DNA of 34,979 bases. It comes from a virus. The stretch covers positions 1 to 34,979 of the IMG/VR virus record IMGVR_UViG_3300048672_000727. The stretch is one strand, 5' to 3'. A program made the translations under genes and the position numbers. Below the pieces are notes generated by a model. The model did no database searches, was not told the DNA's origin, and was given only the letters and a program-made list of their open reading frames with translations. This document shows positions 16,390-25,432 of the stretch, piece after piece. Positions within the stretch are counted from its first letter, which is position 1, and each line of letters opens with the position of its first letter.

Positions 16390-16766
16390 TATTGGTATCC
16401 TGGTTCAGTTTGTTGGTTTAATCGTATTGTTTGCGATGCGGTTATTGGCATTGACACCACACGCTTGCCCTGCTTATATACTTTTAGCGTTGCACTGGAT
16501 GACTGGAACAAAAATGTGTGCGTATCCAGCACCGAGCTTTCAACGCCTGGTGCAAGCTCTTGACCTAATGCGTTGTGTAGCCTGACTTCTGACCCTGGCA
16601 ATATATTGCTGACCAAAAGTGACATAGGCCTTGATTTTTCCGTGTCCGTGCGCTGCATAGACAGTACGTTTGAACCCACAATGGTCGGACGCTTTTCGGC
16701 TTTACCCTGTGAGTAAATAAATGGTGTCACCGATCCGGCATTAAAAACGATGTTGGCAACTGGCAT
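16389..16766 (-). CDS. uncharacterised small beta-rich virion protein
   Basis: 125 residues, TAATG overlap on both sides. It is beta-rich throughout (NIVFNAGSVTPFIYSQGKAEKRPTIV, later GSEVRLHNALGQELAPGVES and FLFQSSSATLKVYKQGKRV), suggesting an Ig-like or small barrel domain. No family recognised. Its place between two larger unknown structural genes, with tight coupling, suggests that it assembles with them. Confidence 0.5.
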   Translation of the reverse strand: MPVANIVFNAGSVTPFIYSQGKAEKRPTIVGSNVLSMQRTDTEKSRPMSLLVSNILPGSEVRLHNALGQELAPGVESSVLDTHTFLFQSSSATLKVYKQGKRVVSMPITASQTIRLNQQTEPGYQ

Positions 16767-18754
16767 TAGCTTAAGCCCACATCTGGGTTTAAAAAAAACT
16801 TTATGACACTGCCAGATAGCGTTGGGTTTGGCTTGTGGAACTTAAGCACAACACTCACTTCTGACCCTGCTTTTATTGCCTTGCTTAATGTTAAGGGTAT
16901 TTTTGCAGCAACATAGCCTGGGTAGTTATTTTTCTCCCAAATTTTTGTACTGCTTTGTATTGCTAAAGCGGTTTCCCAGTCATTTTTTTGCGTTGTTTCA
17001 GAATTTACTGCACCCAATGTATCGGTATACATTGCACTGATGCTGATATGTGATTGGTTTATGTCCTGCAAAATTAACGGGTCTATCATTATTTCGGCTG
17101 TGAGCGTTTGCATACCTTCAGTTGTGCTAACTAATGTGCAGCTAAAAAATTCAGTACCCGTTTTTCTGATAGCATAGGCCATAGATGATCCAACCCATGA
17201 CACCGCCAAGCTCCACAGCGTATTATCAGCAAAAAAACAATCTAGCGTTGGGTAGCCGTCGCCAGGACTCCACTCCAGCTGCTTTGAGTGGCTCTCAAAC
17301 TTAAATTGTCTGCTTGCGCCGACTGATTGCTGCAATGCAAAAGATGATTCCGTCAGTGCAGATGTGCCTGTGTTAGAGCCAAAAAGCCCGATACTTGAAT
17401 AAGGCAGTGCGCCGGTAATGTTTTCAATAACCAAGCTTGTCGATGGCACGGGTGATGCCGATGATGGTATTGCTGTTGCAACAACATACGGTTTATTAGG
17501 CACATTTACTTTGCAGTCTTTTATGAGTACCTTAGTTGAGTTACCCTGGGTATTACCAAGATATGACACATTTCCTACCAGTGCTGTTGCTGGTGTTCCG
17601 GTAAAGTTTGGGAAGTTAAAAACGCACTTTGATATTTCAACGTTTATATTTACTGTTCCTGCTTGTGCGGCTAAGCCGTATATAGGTGAGTAAAATTTGT
17701 TTGTTGTAACGTTTAAAATAAGATTGCTGCATTCAAAGCTTCCACCCGGTACTGCAAATTGGCCTATGGTTATCGATCCACCTGCACCGGCATCAAATAG
17801 GTTTATGTTTTTAAATCCTAAGTATTGCGCACCAGCTGCATTAGTTGGACCCAGCACAATATTAACGGATGTTGTTGCTGGGTTTGATATAGTAAATTTA
17901 TTAATATCACGTGCAGCTAGCGTAACAAATATGCCCGATTTCCCCGTTATTGCGATTGTACCCAGGTATGATGGGCTTGCAACCCAAGAAAGCCCACCAG
18001 AATCGCCAGGCCATACGGTGCCATCATCCACCAAAATGGTTGCAGATATTGACATAGCAAGCGTAGTGCTTGCACCATTGATAAAGAACACACTTTTGCC
18101 ATTTCCGCGCAAATGCAAAAAGTCCCCCTGAATAAAATTGCTACCCGACAATGGACCCTTGCCAATTTCCGAATACAGCGCACCATAGCCGAATTTTGCT
18201 ATTTGTTGTGGCCATATTGTGCCTTTAGCCTCATCATTTATTTGATAACCAAAAACACCACCCACGCCGCCAGAAAAATGACTTATAGTGGGTGCAGCAG
18301 AAAAACCAGCACTGGTTATTTCAACACCTGTGTTTGCAGAAAAATTCATTTTGCTGGATCCACACCGTGTCATTATTTGTACTGTATTTGCAGGTGCACC
18401 AGAAGATGGGCCACGCGCATAAACCATATTACGTAGTTGATGCCTGGTATTTGATGTGGCCAAAGCAACCTGTCCTTGTGCCAGGTTTATGGCTGTTGCT
18501 ATGCTATCTGCCTGTAAGCTTGCGCTTGCAGCCGTCAAAAATTGAGCGGATGAAGGCGCTGACGCAACAGCAGTTAAAACAACACCCATGATCGTTATGG
18601 TGTTGCCTGCTGCTGCTGGTGCATTGATGACTATTGATGCAATCGCTGGTATTGCTATATCTTTAGTTGTGCCATCACCCTCTTGAGCAACACCCCAGGT
18701 CGGTATGCTCGCATAAGCTGGATATGCCCCGTGATCGCAATAATAGTCAGCCAT
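16766..18754 (-). CDS. uncharacterised large virion protein, 662 aa
   Basis: 662 residues, start ATG with AAGGAAAAAAC directly upstream. It begins MADYYCDHGAYPAYASIPTWG, an opening seen in large uncharacterised phage structural proteins. Residues ~40-150 include HQLRNMVYARGPSSGAPANTVQIMTRCG. The central 200-450 region has the regular Gly/Asn/Ser-rich, short-strand pattern of a beta-helix (for example FLHLRGNGKSVFFINGAST and YLGFKNINLFDAGAGGSITIG). The C-terminus is a beta-rich globular domain. A trimeric fibre or capsid decoration is plausible. Enzymatic activity is not evident. Confidence 0.55.
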   Translation of the reverse strand: MADYYCDHGAYPAYASIPTWGVAQEGDGTTKDIAIPAIASIVINAPAAAGNTITIMGVVLTAVASAPSSAQFLTAASASLQADSIATAINLAQGQVALATSNTRHQLRNMVYARGPSSGAPANTVQIMTRCGSSKMNFSANTGVEITSAGFSAAPTISHFSGGVGGVFGYQINDEAKGTIWPQQIAKFGYGALYSEIGKGPLSGSNFIQGDFLHLRGNGKSVFFINGASTTLAMSISATILVDDGTVWPGDSGGLSWVASPSYLGTIAITGKSGIFVTLAARDINKFTISNPATTSVNIVLGPTNAAGAQYLGFKNINLFDAGAGGSITIGQFAVPGGSFECSNLILNVTTNKFYSPIYGLAAQAGTVNINVEISKCVFNFPNFTGTPATALVGNVSYLGNTQGNSTKVLIKDCKVNVPNKPYVVATAIPSSASPVPSTSLVIENITGALPYSSIGLFGSNTGTSALTESSFALQQSVGASRQFKFESHSKQLEWSPGDGYPTLDCFFADNTLWSLAVSWVGSSMAYAIRKTGTEFFSCTLVSTTEGMQTLTAEIMIDPLILQDINQSHISISAMYTDTLGAVNSETTQKNDWETALAIQSSTKIWEKNNYPGYVAAKIPLTLSKAIKAGSEVSVVLKFHKPNPTLSGSVIKFFLNPDVGLS

Positions 18755-18772
18755 GTTTTTTCCTTGTGGTTA

Positions 18773-18797
18773 ATGCGGGGCGGTATTAGCGCCCCGC
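18773..18797 (-). other. strong GC-rich hairpin upstream of the 662-aa gene
   Basis: TGCGGGGC and GCCCCGCA pair perfectly around a 9-base loop, in the gap between the 246-aa and 662-aa genes. On the minus (transcribed) strand a T-run precedes the hairpin but none follows, so it is not a standard intrinsic terminator. It stands ~19 bases before the 662-aa start codon and could stabilise or mark a processed 5' end. Confidence 0.55.
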
Positions 18798-18805
18798 AAA
18801 AAAGC

Positions 18806-19546
18806 TTAGTTTGTGCCTAAAACGTTATCGCTGATACCGGCAACAATGCCATCAGTGATATTGTTTGAAGGTGTAGTAAAGGCTGTAAAGCTGCCAGCCA
18901 TATCAGTTACAACACCAGATACTTGTGTTCTTACCCATGTGCCAAAGCTGCCAATGTTCTGACCCAAAACAACAAAGCTGTTTGATGCCACTTTCTTTTC
19001 TGTTTCGGTAAACTCGGCAACCATACCCAAGGCTTTGTAATCTTCGGTGTGATAGGTAATAACTTTGCTCAAGCCATCAGCAGCCACCACTTCCGATCTG
19101 TCAAATGTACAGACAGCGCCGTTGGTAAATGTCCACTTTTTACCGATGATTTGGCCGCCAGCATCTTCAACAAATGACTCATCCTTTTTGTAGATTGTGG
19201 CAACCAGTGCATCAAGCATGGATGCAATAGTATAAGAAGCGCCATTATAAGTGCCGTGCATAGTGAGCACTGCCTGAATTTCAGGTAAATTTCGAAAATT
19301 CAACAGGGCTTGTTCTGCTTGGTTTGCATTGATGCCACCAGCTGCCATATTGTCTTCAAGCCATTTAATACGCACAACAGCAGCAGCCACAGCAGCATCA
19401 TTGTTAATGATATAGTTGCCCAGGGTGTCAGTTGTGGTGGTTAAGGCAGTGCTTAGCGCTGTAAAGCCGGCTTGGATTAACGCGGTTCTTTCCGCTTCCG
19501 TGACAATCGCGGATTCATCTAATGTAGTTGTATCAACAGTTTTCAT
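18806..19546 (-). CDS. uncharacterised virion-region protein, 246 aa
   Basis: 246 residues, start ATG with AAGGA at good spacing. The N-terminal half is helical and Ala/Thr rich (ERTALIQAGFTALSTALTTTTD). The C-terminal half is beta-rich (QIIGKKWTFTNGAVCTFDRSEVV, VITYHTEDYKALGMV). No family recognised. It is the first gene after the capsid gene and lies beyond the intrinsic terminator at 19567-19601, so it should be expressed at a lower level than the capsid. It could be a minor head protein, decoration or neck component. Confidence 0.5.
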   Translation of the reverse strand: MKTVDTTTLDESAIVTEAERTALIQAGFTALSTALTTTTDTLGNYIINNDAAVAAAVVRIKWLEDNMAAGGINANQAEQALLNFRNLPEIQAVLTMHGTYNGASYTIASMLDALVATIYKKDESFVEDAGGQIIGKKWTFTNGAVCTFDRSEVVAADGLSKVITYHTEDYKALGMVAEFTETEKKVASNSFVVLGQNIGSFGTWVRTQVSGVVTDMAGSFTAFTTPSNNITDGIVAGISDNVLGTN

Positions 19547-19566
19547 AGCTTCCTTTTAGTTATCCC

Positions 19567-19601
19567 CAAAAAAAACCGCCCTGGCTTGGGGATACCAGGG
19601 C
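19567..19601 (-). terminator. intrinsic terminator directly after the capsid gene
   Basis: On the minus strand GCCCTGG, a 10-base loop, then CCAGGGC, GG and eight T residues: a textbook Rho-independent terminator beginning 8 bases past the capsid stop. Because the late operon continues beyond it, it probably works partially and lowers expression of the downstream structural and tail genes relative to capsid. Confidence 0.9.
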
Positions 19602-19608
19602 AGATTAA

Positions 19609-20946
19609 TTACAGCGTAATAATGTCCTTAATGGCCGCAAAAGAGGCACTACGCTTAACCAGTGCATCCCAGTAGCTAAATGACTTAACGTGTATTTGCT
19701 GGTCATTGAAGGTGTCTTTGTCATCCCTGACAACCTCGATTGATCCCCACTGGCCTACTGACAGATCGCTCCAGATACCGGCAATAAGTGCGCTTAAGTT
19801 AAGCCCTGTTCCTCGAGTCAAGCTGCTTGGTATGTTGTTACTGAGCGCTAGCGGCTTGCCGTACAGCGTTTTGTGCTCAAAGCTTGGCAATATGTAATTG
19901 CTGTTGGTGTTGGTAGAGTCTTTTAGGGTTTGCGCCAGGGTATTTTTAACCGTTGTGTTGGTGACAAAACCAATAGATTCAGGGTCTAGGTTTAGCTTTT
20001 CAATGGTATCAATCAGCTTTACAATCAATGATTGAGAAGGAGCGTTACCATTAGCGCCAGAGCCAGCAATAACTTGTGTAATAGCCGCCAGCACAGACGC
20101 GGGAGCATTAGCGATTTGTGTCGGAGAAAATAGGGCATCGTCTAAACTTTGGGCTATGGCCTTAAATAGCTGGTCGTAAACCCGTGCTTCAATATTTGGA
20201 TTAGACTGGATATTTAACAGGCGGCTGAAAGATGAATGGGTGGTTAGTGCTTTTGGCTGCATGGTCAATTGCGAGGTGGTAACGCCTTGCGCTGCCGATG
20301 TTGCCGCAGTATCTCCACCCACCCATGTACCGGTTGCCTTAGACGTGGTAACAGGGATAACCGCCATGCCTTGGATCCCCAAAACGCTATCTACGCTTAA
20401 CTGGCTAAGTGCCGACTTAGCCCACAAAGTATCAACCAACCTTTCCGGCATGTATTGTTGGCCAATAAATTCTCCACCACTACCAGGCGCTACCGATGAC
20501 GTGGCGCGGGTTACCATTTGGTTTGGGTCTAAAAATATGCGGTCGCCATCATGGCGCTTGCCTGCCAGCCTGGCCATTTCCTGCGATGATTCGCGTTCGC
20601 GTCCTGCTCCGCTCCAATCGCCGGTATCCATTGCACGCAAGGCTGCAACAAAGCTAAACGGTGCGGTTCTGTTGTAGTTGTCCTTATCGCCAATCTGCTT
20701 TACAGCCACCGGCGCTTTTGGGATGTTGGGCGATGATCTTTCTTCTACTGCCGCCAAAATATCGGCTTTTACATCCAACACGCTGCGTTCTGAGGTAATG
20801 TATTCAATGGCTTTTTCAGCCATGCCCCACTGTGAGCACAACTGGCTTATTTCGCTTGCGCGTGTGTTGGCCGCTTTAACTGCCGCCGCGCGTATAGCGC
20901 CTTCATCAACAATGGCGGTTTGCTTTTCTGGTGTTTCCGTGGTCAT
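19609..20946 (-). other. nested in-frame start: capsid protein alone
   Basis: Met177 of the fusion (ATG at 20946-20944) is preceded by AGGA at 20957-20954, a 7-base spacing, much better than the site at the fusion start. Initiation here would give a 445-residue protein with the delta region and the capsid domain but no protease. Both starts read MTTE. This would solve the need for far more capsid than protease. Inferred from the sequence only. Confidence 0.6.
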
Positions 20947-21474
20947 GGTTTTTTCCTGTGGTTTGTTTTCAATGGGTTCAAATGCTCGGTTTGTGCCGAC
21001 CGTTTCATCTGCTGGTACTGACACGCTAGATATTTCATGGATTTTAAATTTCATGCGGTAGGCGTCCACGCCGTCAATTTTTCCGACAACCTTTTCGTCA
21101 AAATAGCTGTAGCCAAAAGATACATTGGTACGCACGCCGTTTTTAATGTCGCCGATAATGCCTTGCTTGCTGTCGTCCGTTGACAGCGCTATGGTGGCAT
21201 AGCCGCGCCCGTTTTCTATCCACGCGCGTTGTACTACGCCGATGTGCTTACCACTATCAGTTGTATTATGATCCAACAAAAAAGGGCAGTTACCGCTATT
21301 GGCAAAACCAAAATCAGCGTCACCGTTGGCATGGCTTAAAATTTCGTAGCCAAACCAGCGTAATACGGGGGTTTCAGAACTAAAGCTAATGGTAATGGTG
21401 TTGTCTTCGGCGTTAATGCCGCCGTCCACAATGTGTGCGTTACGTGTCAGTTGTTTTTTGCTTTCAGTTGTCAT
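19609..21474 (-). CDS. prohead protease-major capsid protein fusion (HK97-type)
   Basis: 621 residues. Residues ~15-165 are an HK97-family prohead protease: LLDHN with candidate catalytic His69, TNVSFGYS with candidate Ser119, and KIHEISSVSVPAD. Residues ~177-290 are a charged, helical scaffold-like delta region (RASEISQLCSQWGMAEKAIEYI). From ~300 the HK97-fold capsid follows (APGSGGEFIGQQYMPERLVDTLWAKSAL, then GTWVGGDTAATS, PKALTTHSSFSRLL and SLDDALFSPT). The start has only a weak ribosome binding site and overlaps the portal gene by 11 bases. An internal ATG (codon 177) with a better site probably makes capsid without protease. Confidence 0.92.
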   Translation of the reverse strand: MTTESKKQLTRNAHIVDGGINAEDNTITISFSSETPVLRWFGYEILSHANGDADFGFANSGNCPFLLDHNTTDSGKHIGVVQRAWIENGRGYATIALSTDDSKQGIIGDIKNGVRTNVSFGYSYFDEKVVGKIDGVDAYRMKFKIHEISSVSVPADETVGTNRAFEPIENKPQEKTMTTETPEKQTAIVDEGAIRAAAVKAANTRASEISQLCSQWGMAEKAIEYITSERSVLDVKADILAAVEERSSPNIPKAPVAVKQIGDKDNYNRTAPFSFVAALRAMDTGDWSGAGRERESSQEMARLAGKRHDGDRIFLDPNQMVTRATSSVAPGSGGEFIGQQYMPERLVDTLWAKSALSQLSVDSVLGIQGMAVIPVTTSKATGTWVGGDTAATSAAQGVTTSQLTMQPKALTTHSSFSRLLNIQSNPNIEARVYDQLFKAIAQSLDDALFSPTQIANAPASVLAAITQVIAGSGANGNAPSQSLIVKLIDTIEKLNLDPESIGFVTNTTVKNTLAQTLKDSTNTNSNYILPSFEHKTLYGKPLALSNNIPSSLTRGTGLNLSALIAGIWSDLSVGQWGSIEVVRDDKDTFNDQQIHVKSFSYWDALVKRSASFAAIKDIITL

Positions 21475-22945
21475 TGTTTGTATCCGGTGTTTCTGCCATC
21501 ATTTCAAGTTTTAAAACGTCCACCTGGCTAGGCAACTTAATGCCAGCCTTGCCCAACAGGTCGTTTTCTATCGTCAATTGCTGCAAGGTTTCCTCCCAGT
21601 CCAGGCCAAACATTTCCGAACTGATCTGTGTCAGTGATGCCAGCCCCATGTTATTCAGTATCAGTGCCGCCCTGGCCGTTTCCATCAGGTTGACGCTTCG
21701 GAATCCGCGTGGCGTAAACTTAACATTGCAATACTTTTGGTATTTGGCAAAAGGCAGGTTCAGCCTATTTGTCATCAGCTGGTATTTAAGCCAGTCGCAA
21801 TAAACACGATCAACAAAGCAATCGATAAACCAGCGCTGCTTATTTTGAAAGCTGGTTTGATCCTCCAAAGCTGCATATTTTGAGCTGGAAAAGTTTACCT
21901 TTTCCAAGTCGTTGGCCACAGACGCATAACTTAACCCCATGCCTGCCGCAATGCCTTTTAACTGGGTTCTGACAAAATCCGGCATGTTGGCGTTTGGGCA
22001 ATCCCAGCTGACAGACTTAACGTCCCAGCCTTGTGGCAGCGAGCTTATCCCGGCGCTGGTATGGTCAAAGTGCATGGTGCCCATTTTTTCAATGGATTCC
22101 TCGGCAAGCCCACCTTCATCAACCGGCGCGGTAAAAAATATCTTGTTGGCAGCGGCCAACCTGGCGTTTTCCAATTCTGTCAGCTTGTACATATCCAAAT
22201 GGTGCAAGTTAAGCACCGCTGATACGATCCACGGGAAGCCGCGCAACTGGCCAATATAGTGCTTTTCAAAGATATGCAGGCAATCTTCAGCGAGTATGCG
22301 TGTATCAGGCGTTGCCGTCATGGCAGAGTAAATGGCGGCACGCTGGCCATTTTGTGGGACGGAATTAATCCAGTACGCAACAGGCCTCATGTTGCTGTCC
22401 ACCTCTACGCTTTGGAATATGGTGTTGCCGTTGCTGGCTATGCCATGATAAACAGAACTAAACTGCTCAATAGGGATTAAGTCCAGCTGGTAGCCTTGCT
22501 TGCCGTATTGCTTTCCGCGCCTGATGGCTACCAGGCATTCTCCGTCTCTGGCCACGCTTTCTATAATCAGCTTCATGGCATCCACGCCGCTGAGCGTGCC
22601 GCATGTGGTCGGGCATCCATAGCGCATAAAGTCCGCCCAATGCAGCTCGATGGCATCATTGGCAACCTTGTCTTGTGCGCCGCTGGACTTGCGACCCTGT
22701 ACGTGTAAATCTATGCCGGTAGCACCTACAATATTGTTTTTCCATAACTGCAACGCCTTACCTATGTAAGGGTCGTTTTGGGCAAGCTGCCTGCACCTGC
22801 CGCGTACTACCTCCAGCGATCCGGCCAAATCCGCATTAATGCTTTTGGTTTGCCCTATGTCTATGGTGCGGCCAACTGCCGCCGCGTTAAAGCTGCGGCC
22901 ATAGCGTGTTTTTTTTGCTGCCTTGCCAAAAAATCCCCAAGCCAT
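21464..22945 (-). CDS. portal protein (lambda gpB-like family)
   Basis: 493 residues, start ATG one base after the upstream stop, with GGCGGA upstream. Signature segments of the lambda-type portal family are present: RCRQLAQNDPYIGKALQLWKNNIVG, RDGECLVAIRRG, GYQLDLIPIEQ, HIFEKHYIGQLRGFPW and QLKGIAAGMGLSYASVANDLEKVNFSSSKYA. The dodecameric ring at one capsid vertex is the entry for DNA and the attachment point for the tail. The position after terminase and a gpW-like protein and before protease/capsid is the lambda order. Confidence 0.93.
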   Translation of the reverse strand: MAWGFFGKAAKKTRYGRSFNAAAVGRTIDIGQTKSINADLAGSLEVVRGRCRQLAQNDPYIGKALQLWKNNIVGATGIDLHVQGRKSSGAQDKVANDAIELHWADFMRYGCPTTCGTLSGVDAMKLIIESVARDGECLVAIRRGKQYGKQGYQLDLIPIEQFSSVYHGIASNGNTIFQSVEVDSNMRPVAYWINSVPQNGQRAAIYSAMTATPDTRILAEDCLHIFEKHYIGQLRGFPWIVSAVLNLHHLDMYKLTELENARLAAANKIFFTAPVDEGGLAEESIEKMGTMHFDHTSAGISSLPQGWDVKSVSWDCPNANMPDFVRTQLKGIAAGMGLSYASVANDLEKVNFSSSKYAALEDQTSFQNKQRWFIDCFVDRVYCDWLKYQLMTNRLNLPFAKYQKYCNVKFTPRGFRSVNLMETARAALILNNMGLASLTQISSEMFGLDWEETLQQLTIENDLLGKAGIKLPSQVDVLKLEMMAETPDTNNDN

Positions 22946-22946
22946 A

Positions 22947-23495
22947 CTATCCGCCTATGCCGTTAAAATGGTACAAAATACGCTTGATGCTGCGGCCTTT
23001 TTGCGCCAATACCTTGGCCTTGAACTTGTCCCTTAGCCTTAACAGGTCGTTGGCATTCATGCGCTCAAATTCTTTACCATCAATGCTGCTTTTAATCATG
23101 TCCAGTTGCGCGTTGCTTGCCCTGCGCATAATAAGTGCCTCAATGGCGTCCAGCATCTGCTCTTCAAATGACCTGAAATCCAGTATGTTGGTTGTACCGA
23201 CAGGATTAGGCGCAACGGTCAGCCTGCTTGTTGATAGTGTTTTACGCTCACCCGGGCGCTCGGAAAAAAATACAACCTGGTATTCTCCAGCCAACAGGCC
23301 TGATGTGGTTGCCAGTGCCAGGTGGTGTGTGTCTGTATCAAGCGCCGAGCAAGACAAAACCAGCTGCGGTGCTTTGCCGTTAAACGCTAACTTAAGCACC
23401 CAACCAAACTTTGGTTCAAAACCGGAAATCCGGTAATCCATTGTGTAAGAGTCTCCCTCAGTGTGCTGGCTTGGGAATCTTGCTGTTATTTCCAT
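22947..23495 (-). CDS. gpW-like head-tail joining protein with N-terminal beta domain
   Basis: 182 residues, overlapping the terminase stop by 10 bases. The C-terminal ~75 residues (MLDAIEALIMRRASNAQLDMIKSSIDGKEFERMNANDLLRLRDKFKAKV) show the helix-turn-helix pattern of lambda gpW-like proteins, which in lambda also sit between terminase and portal. The first ~105 residues are a beta-sandwich-like domain (GDSYTMDYRISGFEPKFGWVLKLAF), making the protein much longer than lambda gpW (68 residues). It probably stabilises packaged DNA or joins head and tail. Confidence 0.65.
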   Translation of the reverse strand: MEITARFPSQHTEGDSYTMDYRISGFEPKFGWVLKLAFNGKAPQLVLSCSALDTDTHHLALATTSGLLAGEYQVVFFSERPGERKTLSTSRLTVAPNPVGTTNILDFRSFEEQMLDAIEALIMRRASNAQLDMIKSSIDGKEFERMNANDLLRLRDKFKAKVLAQKGRSIKRILYHFNGIGG

Positions 23496-25432
23496 GATGC
23501 GTATGGATTCCTTTTGGCTGGCTTGACCACGATGGCGTTTTCTTCCGGTGTGGATGTAATTTTTTCCGCTGGTTGCGGTGTATTTTCTTCAGGCAAGCCT
23601 GCAAACTTATGCAGCCCTTGCAATATGCTTTGATTTTTTGGCACAACTTCAATTTTAGCGATGGCATCACCATTGCTATCAATATCTTCCTTCTGTTTTT
23701 TAATCCGGTAGAGCGCATCCCGTCTAACCCGTGTCCTGATAAGCTCAAACGCTGCCAGGGCATAAACGCGGCAATCAAGCGCCTCATTACGTGTGTTTGT
23801 TGTTTTCTTGCGGTAAAAATAATGCTGCTTGCCGGTTTTTGCGTCTGTTTTTGAGCTTCTGGTTTCGCTTTCGCACAACTGGGTAAAGTAGTCGTGGCTG
23901 CGTGATTCTGGAAAGTGGCAAAACTTTGGGTGTAGCGGGTCTGCTATCTGTAGATCGTTAAAAACCATTTCCTTAAAAATATCTACGCCCACCCTATAAA
24001 ATGACGATCCGTAATCAGACTTACTCAAGGTTAGCATGGATGATGGACCACCTATCCCCTTGATGGCGTAAATCTTGTTTTTCCGGTTTTTGTCAGTAAA
24101 CTGGTACACCATTTTTGTGTTGTCGCCTGAATCTATAAAGGTGACTGATATATCAAGCACAACACCGTCAACGCGCCTGAACACCTGGCTAAACAAATGA
24201 TCCCTAAACATTTCAAAGGCGGCTGGCTTGCGCGTGTCGCACTCAAACACAATGTAGTCTACGTTATAAGTACCGCCATTTTCTGTGTGGCCAAGCACCT
24301 CCGCTTCAATGCGGTTTTTTTGCACGTCAGCGCCAACCGTGATGTACATAATTTCATTGGGCAGGGTCAGCGGCGTATATTTTTCTATGCGCTGGGCAAT
24401 GGAAATGTCGCCCATCACCTCGCCGATAAACTTATACGGCAAGCCTAAAATGGTGTTGTAAAACGGCTGCAACTTGTTAGGCAAGTTTTCGCAGGCTACA
24501 AACTCATGCACCATGTCAGTTAATGTAACCCACGGGCTAACCAAGGCGTTGGTGTGGAATCCTGGTGTCCTATGCCCTGGGTTGTAGGCCACCCACCGGC
24601 CATTTTTTGAGGCGACTAGCCTTTCGTGGCTGGTATGCAGCCCACCGCACAAAGGGCAGGCCAAACCTGCATCCTCCGGCACTGTCCATTTTACATGCGA
24701 CCATTCTGGGTAAAAATCATCACCACAATGGATGCACTTGATATGCCATTTACGCTGGTCACTGTCCTGGTATAGCGAATCAATTTTTGATGCATCTGTT
24801 TGTGTGGGTGTTGATACCGCTATCACCTTGGAGTCGTGGAAGTTTTGCGACCGGCGGCGCACGATGTTGACCGGATCACCTTCCTGTTTTGCTGAAATCG
24901 GGAACCGATCCACCTCGTCCAACAATATAATTCTGATTGGCCTGCCTGCCAATGCTGTCGGGCTGTTTGCGCCTGCCAGCGCCAAAAATCCGCCGGTAAA
25001 TTTTTTGAACAAAATGGTGTCGTCAGCATCGCCGTAACCGCTTTTAAAGATGCGGTTAAGTACCGGCGTATCACGTATCATTGGCGCTATGCGCTCTTTT
25101 GAAAACGATGACGCAAACCCGTCAGTTGGCTGGATAACCAGCATGGGCGATGGTTCTAGGTCGGTATAATACCCGATAACGTTAAGGATAAACTCCGTCT
25201 TGCCGAGCTGTGATGACAGCATCAGCACAATTTCTTTATTTTTATGGCTAGATACCTCCTCCATAGGTTCTGCCATATACGGCACGGTTGATGTTCTCCA
25301 CCGGCCAGATGCTTCGGAAGATTCGCGCGACAAGTAACGGTACTGGTCAGCCCACTGACGTAAGCTTATGCGCGGGCGCGGCTTTAGTGCCAGCCTTGCA
25401 ACCTGCTTAAGCTCCTTGCGTAATGCGCTCAC
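23486..25432 (-). CDS. terminase large subunit (GpA family)
   Basis: 648 residues, GTG start overlapping the small subunit stop as TAGTG. The N-terminal ATPase has LSSQLGKTE (residues ~72-80) as the Walker A region and IILLDEVDRF (168-177) as Walker B with Asp172-Glu173. Two Cys pairs (CIHCG and CPLCG) form a zinc-finger-like insertion typical of the lambda GpA family. The C-terminal nuclease domain follows (VGADVQKNRIEAEVLG, DISVTFIDSGDN). The protein pumps and cuts DNA. A GpA-type enzyme suggests cos-type packaging, but no cos site is identified here. Confidence 0.95.
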   Translation of the reverse strand: MSALRKELKQVARLALKPRPRISLRQWADQYRYLSRESSEASGRWRTSTVPYMAEPMEEVSSHKNKEIVLMLSSQLGKTEFILNVIGYYTDLEPSPMLVIQPTDGFASSFSKERIAPMIRDTPVLNRIFKSGYGDADDTILFKKFTGGFLALAGANSPTALAGRPIRIILLDEVDRFPISAKQEGDPVNIVRRRSQNFHDSKVIAVSTPTQTDASKIDSLYQDSDQRKWHIKCIHCGDDFYPEWSHVKWTVPEDAGLACPLCGGLHTSHERLVASKNGRWVAYNPGHRTPGFHTNALVSPWVTLTDMVHEFVACENLPNKLQPFYNTILGLPYKFIGEVMGDISIAQRIEKYTPLTLPNEIMYITVGADVQKNRIEAEVLGHTENGGTYNVDYIVFECDTRKPAAFEMFRDHLFSQVFRRVDGVVLDISVTFIDSGDNTKMVYQFTDKNRKNKIYAIKGIGGPSSMLTLSKSDYGSSFYRVGVDIFKEMVFNDLQIADPLHPKFCHFPESRSHDYFTQLCESETRSSKTDAKTGKQHYFYRKKTTNTRNEALDCRVYALAAFELIRTRVRRDALYRIKKQKEDIDSNGDAIAKIEVVPKNQSILQGLHKFAGLPEENTPQPAEKITSTPEENAIVVKPAKRNPYASWK

